Positions 1 through 10,059 of a stretch of 64,000 bases of DNA are shown here, piece after piece. This stretch comes from Ctenosaura bakeri (taxonomy: Eukaryota; Chordata; Lepidosauria; Squamata; Iguanidae): the NCBI GenBank assembly GCA_948474755.1, contig CAOLHI010001012.1:248001-312000 (forward strand). The letters run 5' to 3'. Position numbers and translations under genes: made by a program. The notes under the pieces were generated by a model. It did not search any database. It saw nothing but the letters and a program-made list of their open reading frames with translations, and had not been told where the DNA came from. Position 1 is the first letter of the stretch. Every line of letters begins with the position of its first letter.

Positions 1-1950
1 GCTATTGAACATTGTGGTTTGGTCACTGCTCAATTCCAGCATTCTCCATGTGTGTTGCTCTGTGTCACTATTCTGCAGTGCTGTGATAGCATATGTCCAC
101 ATGTGGTTCTTTATGCTATGCTAAGGGCTTATAGACCTGAGGCCTCCAGAGAGTGCCATAAACTTTATAGTATTTGAGGGTCAGAAAACATCTGAGTGTC
201 TTTTTACTACCATTACTTGGTGAGTTCTCAATAGTTTCTTCGATCCAGCCACTGCCACCTATACCTTAATAACTGTGTGTCTAGGTTCATGCAGCACACA
301 CTGTAATATGAATGACTTCCCTTGAAGATAGCTCAGAAGGTATAGCTAGTGTTTTGGGGGATGTAATCTTCTTTCAAAACTTTCAGAGTGTGTTACATTC
401 ACTTCACACATGAGATCCTACAAATCACGTATGTTCTATAGCTATTCCAGAATTTTGCAAGTGAAGCCATGCTCATGTGACATGGCATGTAGAATGAGTG
501 TGGGGAAGAAGGGAGTGATAATGACATCTGTTGATCCCATCAGTGATCAGTAACCTCAGAACCTTTACACATGGCCTACTTCTGTGCATGTACAAAAGTG
601 GGTGTGTATAAGTTCTCTCCACATGAGGTCTGAAATAACAAACAAAAGATCCTATGAACTTGCAGTTTATATGCACGTAGATTTTGCTCAGAAATCCTAA
701 TGCCACATAGCATGGAAGCTATGTGTAAGGCCAGTTATCATTATCCTAGTCCTTTTACATGTTCACATTGTACATATGCACTATGTGGCTTATGAAGCAT
801 GGCTTGAGAATTGTGTTCAACACCTTGTTACCATTTGTATTACTTTACATTTTGGGCATGCCATTCTCCTGTGACATCTTTGAAATAAGACATGTATCTA
901 TGTTTGATCACATACATCTGAGAAATCTCTCTCTCACACACACACACACAAACACTAGATTTTTTAAATGCCTTATGTATTTACATATACAGTTTCCTAT
1001 TGTCTTAAAAACTGATATTATAATGGCAACCAACATTGTTCTAATATATTAAGAGAAATCACTAAAAATTATGAAGCGACCCTAGAAGGCATACTATTTA
1101 AATACACTTTTAAAAAAGTTAATATCCACTTGGTAGTAATTAGTCAGCTTTCACAATGAGTGGTGTAAGAACAAAGTAACTATTGTGCAATTCAATTACA
1201 CTGCCACCCTCATCCTCTAAATTGGTCCATGTTTTGCTTTACATATGACATTAACAGTAGAAAATAATTATTCACATCTGCTACTACATTATAGCTTATA
1301 TGGGATTCTTCTATCAATAATAATCATACAGTTTAAATTTCTGTGCAGCCATTACTGTAATTATTGCTACTCAGCTTGCAATGGCAAGGGGAGGGGGGAT
1401 GGTATGCCATTAACGTCAATACTTTGTATAAAATAATAGCACAGATCACTTATTTACTGAAAGAGGTGGCAAGTCACATCCCATCAGAAGTACAACTATA
1501 ATCAACTGAAATGGAGCTGGATTGTACCCACTGCCTTATTTTAATTGTACTGAATTGTAAATTTCTCTGATGTGTTCGGATATTCTAAAAATGAGTAAAA
1601 TATATTTTAGACATGGATCCTTATTCACCCATCCTCTCCTTTCTCCTGCTCTGTCCTCTTCTCTGACAAAGCTGTGACTTGATCTAAGAGTGATTTGAAG
1701 TATGGCTGCCTCAAGTAGGCTGTTCCCTGTGGCCTGATTCTGAGAGTCATCGCTTAGGTCAAGAACTGCAGCTGCTATTGCAGGGATTTTCCTCATACTT
1801 AGTGTATCAGGTGTCAGCTGATGCTCTGAGACCTGTCATGTCACTGATAAGCTGTGACATAAGGGGATGTTACATGAAGCAACAAGGCAGAAACATAAAA
1901 GAAATCTTGAAGCATGGGTACTGTCTGATGTGTCAGACTGTAATAGTTCA
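1..1950. other. Unassigned AT-rich DNA
   Basis: I recognise no gene or transposon here. There is a short (CA)n run near 935-952. The small open frames on either strand have no motif I recognise and look like chance frames in AT-rich DNA. Confidence 0.5.
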
Positions 1951-1960
1951 GGGAGACAAG

Positions 1961-2031
<71 letters not shown>

Positions 2032-2034
2032 AGG
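1961..2034. repeat. (AAAG)n microsatellite
   Basis: About 18 near-perfect AAAG units. The lysine-rich or serine/leucine-rich frames that cross it on both strands come from the repeat and are not genes. Confidence 0.97.
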
Positions 2035-2536
2035 AAGGGCAGTAATTTCTCCATTTCAGTGCATTATTTTACCGTTCTTTCCTTGCTCTTCCTCCAACGA
2101 GCTAGGGAGCTAGGTGTGCTTAGGAGGCAACTTGATAGAATAATCTTAACAAGGCCTACACCGACAATTCTTCATTTTATTTTACTTTTACTTTCATGCT
2201 TTTGCCTAACTTCACAGAAAGCTGATATAACAACCCAAAAGCCCAGGTCAGCTCCTAAGCAGTGACAAAGAAAATACACAGATCTTTCCCCCTCCTGCTT
2301 AACAGTGGATTCAAGCCTATGACTCTGCACCTGATCAGGGCTCATATACCTTTGATGTATCACCAAATTAAAGAAATTTTTAACTAACTCAATCTTCTCT
2401 CTTAGTGATCTCCAGATATGTTGTACTACAACTTCAGCTTAACTTGAGATTGTGTTAATTGTACTACAAACAGAGCGAGATAGCAGGACTCCGGGGAAGG
2501 CTCCTCCATGTTAGTCTCCATCAGATGATATTTGAT

Positions 2537-2679
2537 GGGCATTTCTGAACTAGACTGTTATAGCACTATCATTCCACTTTCAACGTCCTATGGAATCCTG
2601 GGGTTTGCAGTTTCAGGAGGGGCTGTTGGATGTTGAAAGTGGAATGATAGCGCTATAACAGTCTAGTGTGGAAATGGCC
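2537..2679. mobile_element. Foldback MITE, family A (GGCC ends)
   Basis: The left end GGGCATTTCTGAACTAGACT is matched in inverse by GTCTAGTGTGGAAATGGCC at the right. The arms run inward through CACTTTCAACNTCCTATGGAATCCTG and its complement, so most of the element can fold into one hairpin. Homologous copies lie at 3538, 12608, 17564, 18597, 46849 and 62058. It has no coding capacity. The left terminus is degraded and no clean target duplication remains. Confidence 0.85.
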
Positions 2680-3537
2680 AAGGATATAGCATCAAATACC
2701 TCTCTTACTAGCTGTTGCTCAGCTGCTGTTTCGGAGGCTCATTTTCTGTGTTCTGGAGCACCATAATCAAGGAAAAGGCTGACCAAGACTGGGGCTTCCT
2801 GTGACTAAAACTTTGGTTCATGAATGCCATGATGAATTTCTGCAGCTGTATGGAATATAATGAGAGGCTGGGGATATGTCCTTGAGGATAATAGATGAGA
2901 GATAGGATGAGAAGGGTGTCATATTCCTTTCAGCTGGAATTAATGAGCGTTTGAAGCTAACGCAGCACCTGCACTGGTAATTAAAATAAAATTTGAAAAT
3001 TTGAGTTTTTGTCTTAACAGGCCTTCTCCGGCTGTGGAAAGATACATAGAGAGAACAAGAATAGTGCTCAAGAAATAATAGTTAAAAATGTTTTTTGTTT
3101 AAACACCTGTAATTTTTCTTGTTATGGTTTCCTTTATTGTTTTAGAACTCTTTGCATTTAATAATATTGTAGCCTGGAACTTCATCACAGACTGGGAATA
3201 AAGTTGTTGTTATTGTTGTTGTTGTTGTTGTTTTAAAGGCTGGAGTCTTGTTGGGGCCTTGTGTCTTTATAAATGGATTTTCATCTGTGGGAATTAGAGC
3301 TGGGCACTTCTATAACGTCCGTACCCAGTAAGGGATTGCTGTTGACATTACTTCATAGGGAAGCTGGAAAAATGATTGATTTACACCAGGACACTCTTGG
3401 TAGTGTTCTGTTATGCATTTTCACAATTCACTAACAGGGTTTCTTATCACCTCTGCTACATAGCTAATTATACATAAAATTATATAAGGCAGAGAGTGAG
3501 AGAGGATTCTGGCCATTATTTCATTTCTACTTACTCT
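2680..3537. other. Unassigned; possible conserved noncoding block
   Basis: Repeat-poor sequence, apart from a (GTT)n tract at 3203-3232. The part around 2935-3190 is AT-rich with TAAT/ATTA cores, as often seen in vertebrate conserved noncoding elements. That is only an impression and needs a cross-species alignment. Confidence 0.3.
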
Positions 3538-3735
3538 GGCCATTTCCACACTACCCTGTTATAGTGCTACTATTCCACTTTCAACATCCTGTGGAATCCT
3601 GGGATTTGTAGTTTACTGAGGCCTAAGAGCTCTCTGACTGAGGATTCTAAGTGCCCCCCCCCAAAAAAACTCCAGGATTCCATAAGGTGTTGAAAGTGGA
3701 ATAATAGCACTATAATAGCACTATCAGAAATTGCC
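3538..3735. mobile_element. Foldback MITE, family A, 3-bp duplication TCT
   Basis: The element starts GGCCATTTCCACACTA and ends with the complement (CAGAAATTGCC). It is flanked by TCT at 3535-3537 and at 3736-3738. The arms contain the family's TGTTATAG and CACTTTCAACATCC blocks. The central loop differs from that of other copies, so this copy is longer (198 bp) than the one at 12608 (144 bp). Confidence 0.9.
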
Positions 3736-3951
3736 TCTGAATTCCTCTCCATTAGTATTAGTTACGTGTTTCCTTTGTTAAGTTGTTCTATATATTTACT
3801 CCTAATTTCTAGAAATTTTTCAAGATCCCTGGTCCCAATTAAATACTAGAAAATAGATTTAAGATAACTAGCTCTAAAAAAACACAACTTGGTACCAGGA
3901 ACAAATGGGAGGGGGATTTACAGAAATTTACAGAATTTTATGACTCTCAAA

Positions 3952-4110
3952 TTTTGTTTGTTTTGTTTTGTTTTGTTTGTATGCTGCCTTTTCTCTCAGA
4001 ACTGGACCCAAAGGTGGCTTCAAAAACTAAGTTAAAAACATTTAAAACAGTTAAAAACATATAACATTATAAACACCTATAACATTTTTTTAAAAAAGTT
4101 TAATAAATAA
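3952..4110 (-). mobile_element. L2-like LINE 3' UTR (left part of a split copy)
   Basis: A (TTTTG)n tract is followed by TATGCTGCCTTTTCTCTCAG and a run of AGTTAAAAACA repeats. This is the layout of the 3' UTR and simple-repeat tail of the L2-like LINEs in this window, read in antisense. The equivalent stretch at 36257-36520 leads straight into the LINE C-terminus. Here it is interrupted by an L1, and the C-terminus resumes at about 6457. I infer that both parts are one element. Confidence 0.6.
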
Positions 4111-4125
4111 ATAAAAAGGATTTAG

Positions 4126-5538
4126 AAGGGTGGTCGAAACTGCGATTATCCTTAATGGGAAGATTAGCAACAATTAAGATGACGGTGCTTCCAAAATTAA
4201 TGTACCTATTTCAAAATCTTGCCATAATAACTAATAGAAAGCCATTCAACCAATAGCAAAAAGACATAAACAAATTTATTTGGCAAGGTCAGAAACCCAG
4301 AATCAGTTGGAAAACACTAACTGATCTAACAATTAGAGGTGGTGCTGGAGCACCAGATTTCCATATATATATTATGAAGCAGCTGCACTATCGTGGGTCA
4401 CAGATTGGATCAACTTGAAGAATGAAAGATTACTTGTACTAGAAGGAGCCGATTTACAATTGGGTTGGCATGCATATATCTGTTATAACAAAGCAAATGT
4501 GGATAAAGACTTTGCTAACCATTACATTAAAAGATCCCTCCTGACAATCTGGACAAATTATAAAAGAATATTTATTACCTCAATCCCAAAGTGGGTCTCC
4601 CAACAGGAAGCTTTCTTTGTACAAGGAAGTACAAGGAAGAACACGATGAAATGGCTTAGATACGAAGATTTAATGGCTTAGATACAAAGATTTAATAAAA
4701 CAGCATACTGCCGGAACAATAGATATAAAGGACAGATCGGAATTGGAAAAAGAAGGAATAACTTTGAGTTGGTTCTCTTACAGACAATTATCAAAAAGAT
4801 TTCACATTGACCGGAAACTTTGGATTCAATATGGGAGAACAAAATGAAATAGTAAAAATTATGCAAGAAAATCTGCCACATATAATTGCCAAATTATATA
4901 AAAGACTTTTGATATACAAGAGAGAAGATGAAACAGTAAAACATGTAATGATCAAATGGGCGCAGAATATTGGTCACCCAATGAGATTGGAACATTGGAA
5001 ACAACGTTGGAAGTTCACACAAAAATTTACAGTGGCCCAAAACCTAAAAGAAAATTACTTGAAGATCTTTAATAGATGGTATATGACCCCTTATAAGCTT
5101 CAGAAAATCTATAAAACAGGATCCAGGAAATGTTGGAAATGCCAAGAGGAGGTAGGTACAACCTACCGCCTATGGTGGGCATGTAAGCAGGCAAAGAGAT
5201 ACTGGAATACTATACATAATAAGATTGAAGAAATTGTTCAAGTGAAATTCTCAAAAGAACCAGAAATCTATCTGTTGAATATGCTGCACACACTAGATCA
5301 AAGCACGCAGAAGAAGTACTCAAAGATTCTACTATACATGATAACAATAGCTAGAGTTGAGTATGCAAAGCTTTGGAAGAAGGAAAAAAATACCAAACAT
5401 TGAGCAATGGACACAAAGCTTATATGAAATTAGGTTAGCAGATAACTTAACAGAGAGACTTAGAGGGCAAACTGACGAGAAGACTGCGAAAGACTGGGGT
5501 CCTGTAAATTCTTATTTTCTGAACCAGAGAGTAATATA
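4126..5538 (+). pseudogene. L1 ORF2 C-terminal fragment (broken)
   Basis: This is the end of the L1 ORF2 protein, a nuclear endonuclease/reverse transcriptase that copies L1 RNA at its target. Only the part downstream of the catalytic core remains. In sequence order I can read KLRLSLMGRLATIKMTVLPK, then FIWQGQKPRISW, GGAGAPDFH, and, in a 198-codon open stretch from 4807, WKFTQKF and MTPYKLQKIY. The cysteine-rich knuckle CWKCQEEVGTTYRLWWAC keeps its cysteines, but the usual histidine position is arginine. Stops and frame changes occur at about 4250, 4380, 4680-4800 and 5401. It cannot encode an active enzyme. The type is very likely L1; the lineage is not resolved. Confidence 0.88.
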
Positions 5539-5880
5539 AGCTATCTTATCTACATAAAAGAAATAAGAAAAAAAATGACAAAAAGTAAACATCAAACAAA
5601 CAAATAAATATAATAAAAGTAATTTTTTCTAATGTAAATTTAAAACTTGAGTTAGATTAATTTAGGAGGATAATGATAAGATGTGAGAATACAGTTAATT
5701 GTCAAGATAAATGGAATGCTGGATCAACATATAGGAGGTAATTGATGAAAAATAGAGTGTTAATGTTATAAAACGAATAATAATATTTATTAACTCTTAC
5801 AAAAAAAAGGCTAGGAAGAAATATTGTAAATATGTTAAATTGTTGTAAGAAGATACTACCACTATATGTTGTATTACTAA

Positions 5881-6312
5881 GACCCTTTTCGCACGCAGTT
5901 TTGTTTGCGCGAGGGCCCCTTGAGCGTCGCGTGAATGGGAGCATCAGTCCGTACAATGCACTCCCACTCACGTGATGCTCACGAGCCTAAAGCGGGCCAC
6001 GCACACATTTTTTTTATTTTTGGCTCCAAGTTGAAAATACTGCGCGGTCGCGCAATGCTCGCGGGGCCCTTGCACACTTACCTGCATGCAGTGTGCCGAA
6101 CAAGCTGGCCCAGTCACGCTTCCTTCTCCAGAGCAGCCTACAGCTCCCAGGCTGCACTGCGAAAGGAAGGGGCGGGGTGCTAGCGCGACGGTCGCGCAAC
6201 CGGCAAACCGCTGCAGGAGGCAGAAGAGCTGCCGTGAGCGGCTCGTGCAAACGGCTGCTCGCGTGAGCACCGCTCCCCACTGCTGCAACAAAGGTAAGGT
6301 GCAAAAAGGGCC
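5881..6312 (+). mobile_element. GC-rich MITE, family B, inserted in the L1
   Basis: It starts GACCCTTTTCGCACGCAG and ends GGTGCAAAAAGGGCC, flanked by TAA at 5878-5880 and 6313-6315. It is CpG-rich and sits in an AT-rich L1 3' UTR, so its borders are sharp. Copies in the opposite orientation lie at 6663 and 26268. The frames of about 80-115 codons inside it show no transposase motifs, so it is non-autonomous. Confidence 0.9.
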
Positions 6313-6420
6313 TAAAAGATGTACATATTTGTTTTTATTTTATTTTTTGAAAATTAATAAAATTATTAAAATAAAAATACATTGTAGCGATCTCTCTACT
6401 AAAATAAAATATCTTGATAC

Positions 6421-6423
<3 letters not shown>

Positions 6424-6451
<28 letters not shown>

Positions 6452-6455
6452 AAAT
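6424..6455. repeat. (AAAT)n microsatellite
   Basis: About eight AAAT units at the junction between the L1 3' end and the resumed L2-like LINE. It may have grown from the L1 tail or from the target site. Confidence 0.9.
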
Positions 6456-6456
6456 A

Positions 6457-7195
6457 GAAAGCTCCCCAACTTACATAAAAGTCTGCTGAAAGAGACATGT
6501 TTTTGTCTGCAGGCAACAGGAGAGCAGAGAGGGGGCCAGCCTAGCCTCCCATGGAAGAGTGTTCCACAGGGTGGGAGCAGCCACTGAGAAGGCTCTCTCC
6601 GTGGTGGGACTGAAAGAAAGCCTTCTCCTTAAGATCTTTGTGCTCTTGCAGGTTTGTATACAGGCCCTTTCCACAGCTTACCTTTTTCTGGCACTGGGGT
6701 GTGTGGGTCGCGCGAGCAGCCTCCAGTGAGAGGCTATCGCGTCCCCGCTGCTTCAGCTCTGCATAAGCTGCCTGCTCTCTAGCAGGTAGCACGAAAGCCC
6801 CACCTCTTCCTTCCACAGCTCAGCCTGGGAGTTTCCCCAGCTTCCTGCTGGGGCAGGAAGTCGACCGCCGCGCCTCTGGAGGCTCTGCACGCACAGCAAG
6901 TGCGTGTGGGGCCCTGGAGCAATGCGCAATCGTGCACCATTTTCAGCTGAAAGTCGAAAATGAAAAAGTGCACGAGTGGCTCCTGCCCTACCCTGGAGCA
7001 TCCCGTGATTGTGAGTGCATTGTGCAGATCGCTTCTCACAATTGTGTAATGCTTGAGGTGCCCTTTCTTATGGCAAATGCCATGCGAAAAGGGCCACAGT
7101 CTTTCAAATAGCCCAAACCTAAGCTGTATAGGGCTTTACGGGTCATGACCAACACTTTGAATTGTGCCCAGAGGACCCAATTAATCAAATGAATA
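6457..7195 (-). mobile_element. L2-like LINE C-terminus, split by a MITE
   Basis: On the minus strand, 7195 to 7096 reads FKVLVMTRKALYSLGLGYLK. After the MITE (7095 to 6663) it continues with ERAFSVAAPTLWNTLPWEAR and ends in KTCLFQQTF. This order matches the C-terminus of the L2-like LINE at 59146-59592 (YKVLVITFKALYGLGPAYLR, then LWNGLPEE). The segment is a relic: one end lies at the L1 insertion and the other simply stops near 7195. Confidence 0.85.
6663..7095 (-). mobile_element. GC-rich MITE, family B, 3-bp duplication ACA
   Basis: It starts GGCCCTTTCCACAGC and ends GCGAAAAGGGCC, with ACA at 6660-6662 and 7096-7098. The interior matches the element at 5881 in reverse orientation and the one at 26268 in the same orientation (for example GGGGCCCTGGAGCAATG). 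It is inserted in the L2-like coding relic, so it is younger than that LINE. Confidence 0.92.
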
Positions 7196-9440
7196 ATTAA
7201 AGCTTTTGATAAAACAATCAAGCAAAACAGAACTCATCTTTAATCAGGATAAACATGTGACAGAAAATTAGAACTAATAAGAAGAAAGTGATTAAATTGC
7301 AGGAAAACATTAAATGCAGGTCCACACCCACTCAGCACAAGGCACTGCAAAGAAGGATCCACCTTTGCTAGCCAGCAACAGAGGAGAGGCCAGCAATGAC
7401 AGTGTCAGGCAGTGAGTGCTGTGATGCCAGGCATTTAGAGACAAAGTCAGAGAGATCACCAGCTCTGTTCACCCCTTTTGCTCCCTCTTTGGATAACACA
7501 TTGCTTGAAGGAAATGGAGGAGAGCACACAGCTCTTTCTTGCTGTCTTGTAATTTGAGGGGAGGGGATTGCATTGGGTAGCTGGTTAGCAAATTGCTCTT
7601 ACAGCTGTACAATCCAGCTGTGTGATTTTAGACTGGAGATATGGGGAGGATTCTTCATGAGGATCTTGCTAATGTCTCATTCCCCCTCCCCCCAAAAAAA
7701 AATCTGGCTTGCTAGGCTCAGTTTGACCTTGCCACAACCTAGCAGGCTTGGTTTGCTATCTGGGTCATGACGGGCCTGATAGACCTCATTAATTTCACAG
7801 CCCAATAAGCTTCTGTAGTGTGGTGGGAGAGAACCAGAATTACAGTGAATACTTGTAATCCTTGAGGTCTTTGGGACTGTGTCTTTAGGTCCTGGGACCA
7901 GAGGAGTAGTGAAGGAGGACTGACCTACAGGAATTGCTCTCACTTAAGTCCTGTGACTTGAGGGTGAGGTTCCTTGAGTCTGCCTTCCAGAAGATGGAAG
8001 TTACTCTATTGTCCTTAGGAATCCATTCATCTAGAGGAAGGCTAAGGAGGAAGTCAAGGAGCAACATCTGCACCCACTGATCCTGCATTAGATTCTCCCT
8101 GCTGTTTTTGATTTCCAGGTTCAGCCCAGTTTAAATGGGTTCTAGGTCGAAAAAAGTGGCCCCTATTCAACCCATTTCTTTGAGTCTGGTCTTGTTATTT
8201 TGTGATTGGTCAGCAATAGCATTGTGGCTATTTAAAAGGAAATTGTAGAAGGGAACATTCTTCTTTTGTTTATTTTTCTTGGAGATCTTCTTTTGGATTT
8301 AGGATAAGTTAGACATCATCATCATCATCATCATCATTTGATTTACTTCTCCCAGAAGGAAGCAGAAAGGCTGCTTTTTGCTTCTCTTGGCTCAAATTGC
8401 TTCTTGAATCTCTCCTGAATCTCTTTTCCTATTTTGAACAGCATCTTAGAACTAGTCTTCGAGGCAACAATTGGCTTGTGTTTTCTACTCATCAACTGTT
8501 GTTCAACATATGTCATTTTTGTAAGGGGTTTTTTTTTCTTGTTTAAGTTCCAGGATACCAGGAGATCTCTGCAGTTCCTGGAACTGTGATTTGCACAGGC
8601 TATTTTCCCCACCATATCCTTGATTTTTCCTATGTTGTATTTTATTTTGTTTTTGAGAGTTCTCTTTGCCTGTTGTTTTAATTAACTGAAATTTTCTTGA
8701 TATGCTCTTTGTTGCAGCTGACCTGTATCAGGAGATATCGTGTAGCTCAAACTTGCTGGTTCAGTATATGTTTCCTATTTTCTTTTAAGAATTTTTATTG
8801 TGCAATTCTGTACATGCTGTCTCTGGGTGAACTTGGAGAGGATTGGCTTTTATATCTATATAGATTCTCCTTTTTTATACCTGTGGCTTCCAGTTTATAA
8901 ATATATGTATTAGCTATTTCATACTTTGTTTATTCTTTAGCATTCTCGTAATAGATATTTACAATGTGCACTCTGAGGTTGTGGAGTGAGAGGGTGTGTC
9001 AAGACACTTTTTTGCTATTTTTCATTGATTCAGTGGTACTTTATATTTCTCCTTTTCATAAATTAATCTATTTCATTTATTGTTTTATCATTTTCTCTTA
9101 TAATGGCCATGTTGTAACTCCTTGAGCTGTAATAATTTAAACATCATTATGACTGATATTTTAATGCAAGTTATTGCTTATACTTTTCTATGAACTTCTT
9201 TTTTAACATTTTGTCTATCATTACATTAAATTCAAATTGATTTTATTTTTAGTGTGGCTGTGGCCTCATGGTCATTTCCCATATGTTCATTGGAGCAAAA
9301 TAAAATAGTGGGAATAAAGCACTTGTCCTTCATTGGACATTTTACTATTGCTCCGTAGCTCGTTCTGTATAATACAGCACCATGCTAGAGTTTGCCAAAA
9401 GGTTCAACAGTAACTAACCTATAAGAAAGCAGAATTGCTA
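7196..9440. other. Unassigned DNA with a (CAT)n tract
   Basis: No gene or known element recognised. A (CAT)n microsatellite lies at 8313-8338 and AT-rich sequence follows from about 8640 to 9250. A 90-codon minus-strand frame at 8343-8615 has no motif I recognise. Confidence 0.5.
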
Positions 9441-9442
9441 AA

Positions 9443-10050
9443 TCATAGAATTGTTGGGTTGGAAGGGGCTTCAAGAGCCTTCTAGTCTGACCTACTGCCA
9501 TGAAGGAAGATACTACTGAAGCACTCCTAAGAGATGTCCATCTAACCTCTTTTTAAAGATCTCCAAATAACACAAGTCTCTCACCCTCTGAGAGTCTTTG
9601 ATCCTCAAGGCACTCAAAAATTTCTTGCTAATGTTTAGCTGGAATTGCTTTTCTTGTAATCTGAATCCATTGGTATGTGTCCTGGTGTCTGCAGCTGAAG
9701 AAAGCTATCTCCCTCCATTTTCTACATGGCTTCCCTTCAGGGATTTAAATATGACTATAGGTTGTTGTGGGTTTTCCGGGCTTTGAGGTCCTGTTCTATT
9801 AGTATTTTCTGCTGACATTTCACCTGCATCTGTGGCTGGCATCTTCAGAGGATCTGGTGGCGCTAGATCCTCTGAAGATGCCAGCCACAGATGCAGGCAA
9901 AACACCAGGAGAAAATACTAACAGAACATGGCCTCAAAGCCCAGAAAACCCACAACAACCTATGAATTCCAGCCATGAAAGCCTTTAACTTTACATTAAA
10001 TATGACTATTTCTCCTATTTTTCTAAACTGAGACAAAGAGTGGTTTCTTT
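9443..10050 (-). mobile_element. CR1 LINE 3' end, split by a hairpin insertion
   Basis: It begins ATCATAGAATTGTTGGGTTGG and continues through the 3' UTR and C-terminal coding remains typical of antisense CR1, including GATGTCCATCTAACCTC and CTTCCCTTCAGGGATTTAAA. The wording parallels the better-preserved copy at 24293. It is interrupted at 9759-9995. The part after 9995 is short and divergent, so the right edge is approximate. Confidence 0.8.
9759..9995. mobile_element. Penelope-like terminal hairpin with 14-bp duplication
   Basis: Two inverted arms (about 9761-9855 and 9865-9959) surround a 9-base loop, followed by a short unpaired tail. The TTAAATATGACTAT duplication is exact at 9745-9758 and 9996-10009. 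The arm sequence (CTGAAGATGCCAGCCACAG then ATGCAGG, ending in AAAACCCACAACAACC) resembles sequence I associate from memory with the ends of reptile Penelope-like elements. On the minus strand the left arm keeps CTGAAGA, a GCC/GG(T) stem and GAAA in hammerhead-like order. In the right arm the GAAA is AAAA. No reverse transcriptase is present. Confidence 0.6.
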
Positions 10051-10059
10051 TAAATATGG

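Larger units (their letters stand above)
4111..6456 (+). mobile_element. 5'-truncated L1 LINE, split by a MITE
   Basis: The L1 covers the ORF2 C-terminal third, an A-rich 3' UTR (about 5540-5880), and, after the MITE at 5881-6312, a terminal part rich in ATTAATAAAATTATT that ends in AAAT repeats. AATAAATAAATAAA-like sequence flanks both sides (about 4100-4115 and 6424-6455), which fits a target duplication in an A-rich site, although low complexity makes this uncertain. It lies inside an antisense L2-like LINE. Confidence 0.85.

Noticed and set aside
1778..2265. Lysine-rich frames of 111 and 132 codons
   Set aside because: They exist only because the (AAAG)n microsatellite has no stop codon in these phases.
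5935..6433. Overlapping frames on both strands
   Set aside because: They lie in a GC-rich MITE, where stop codons are rare by composition. No transposase motif is present.
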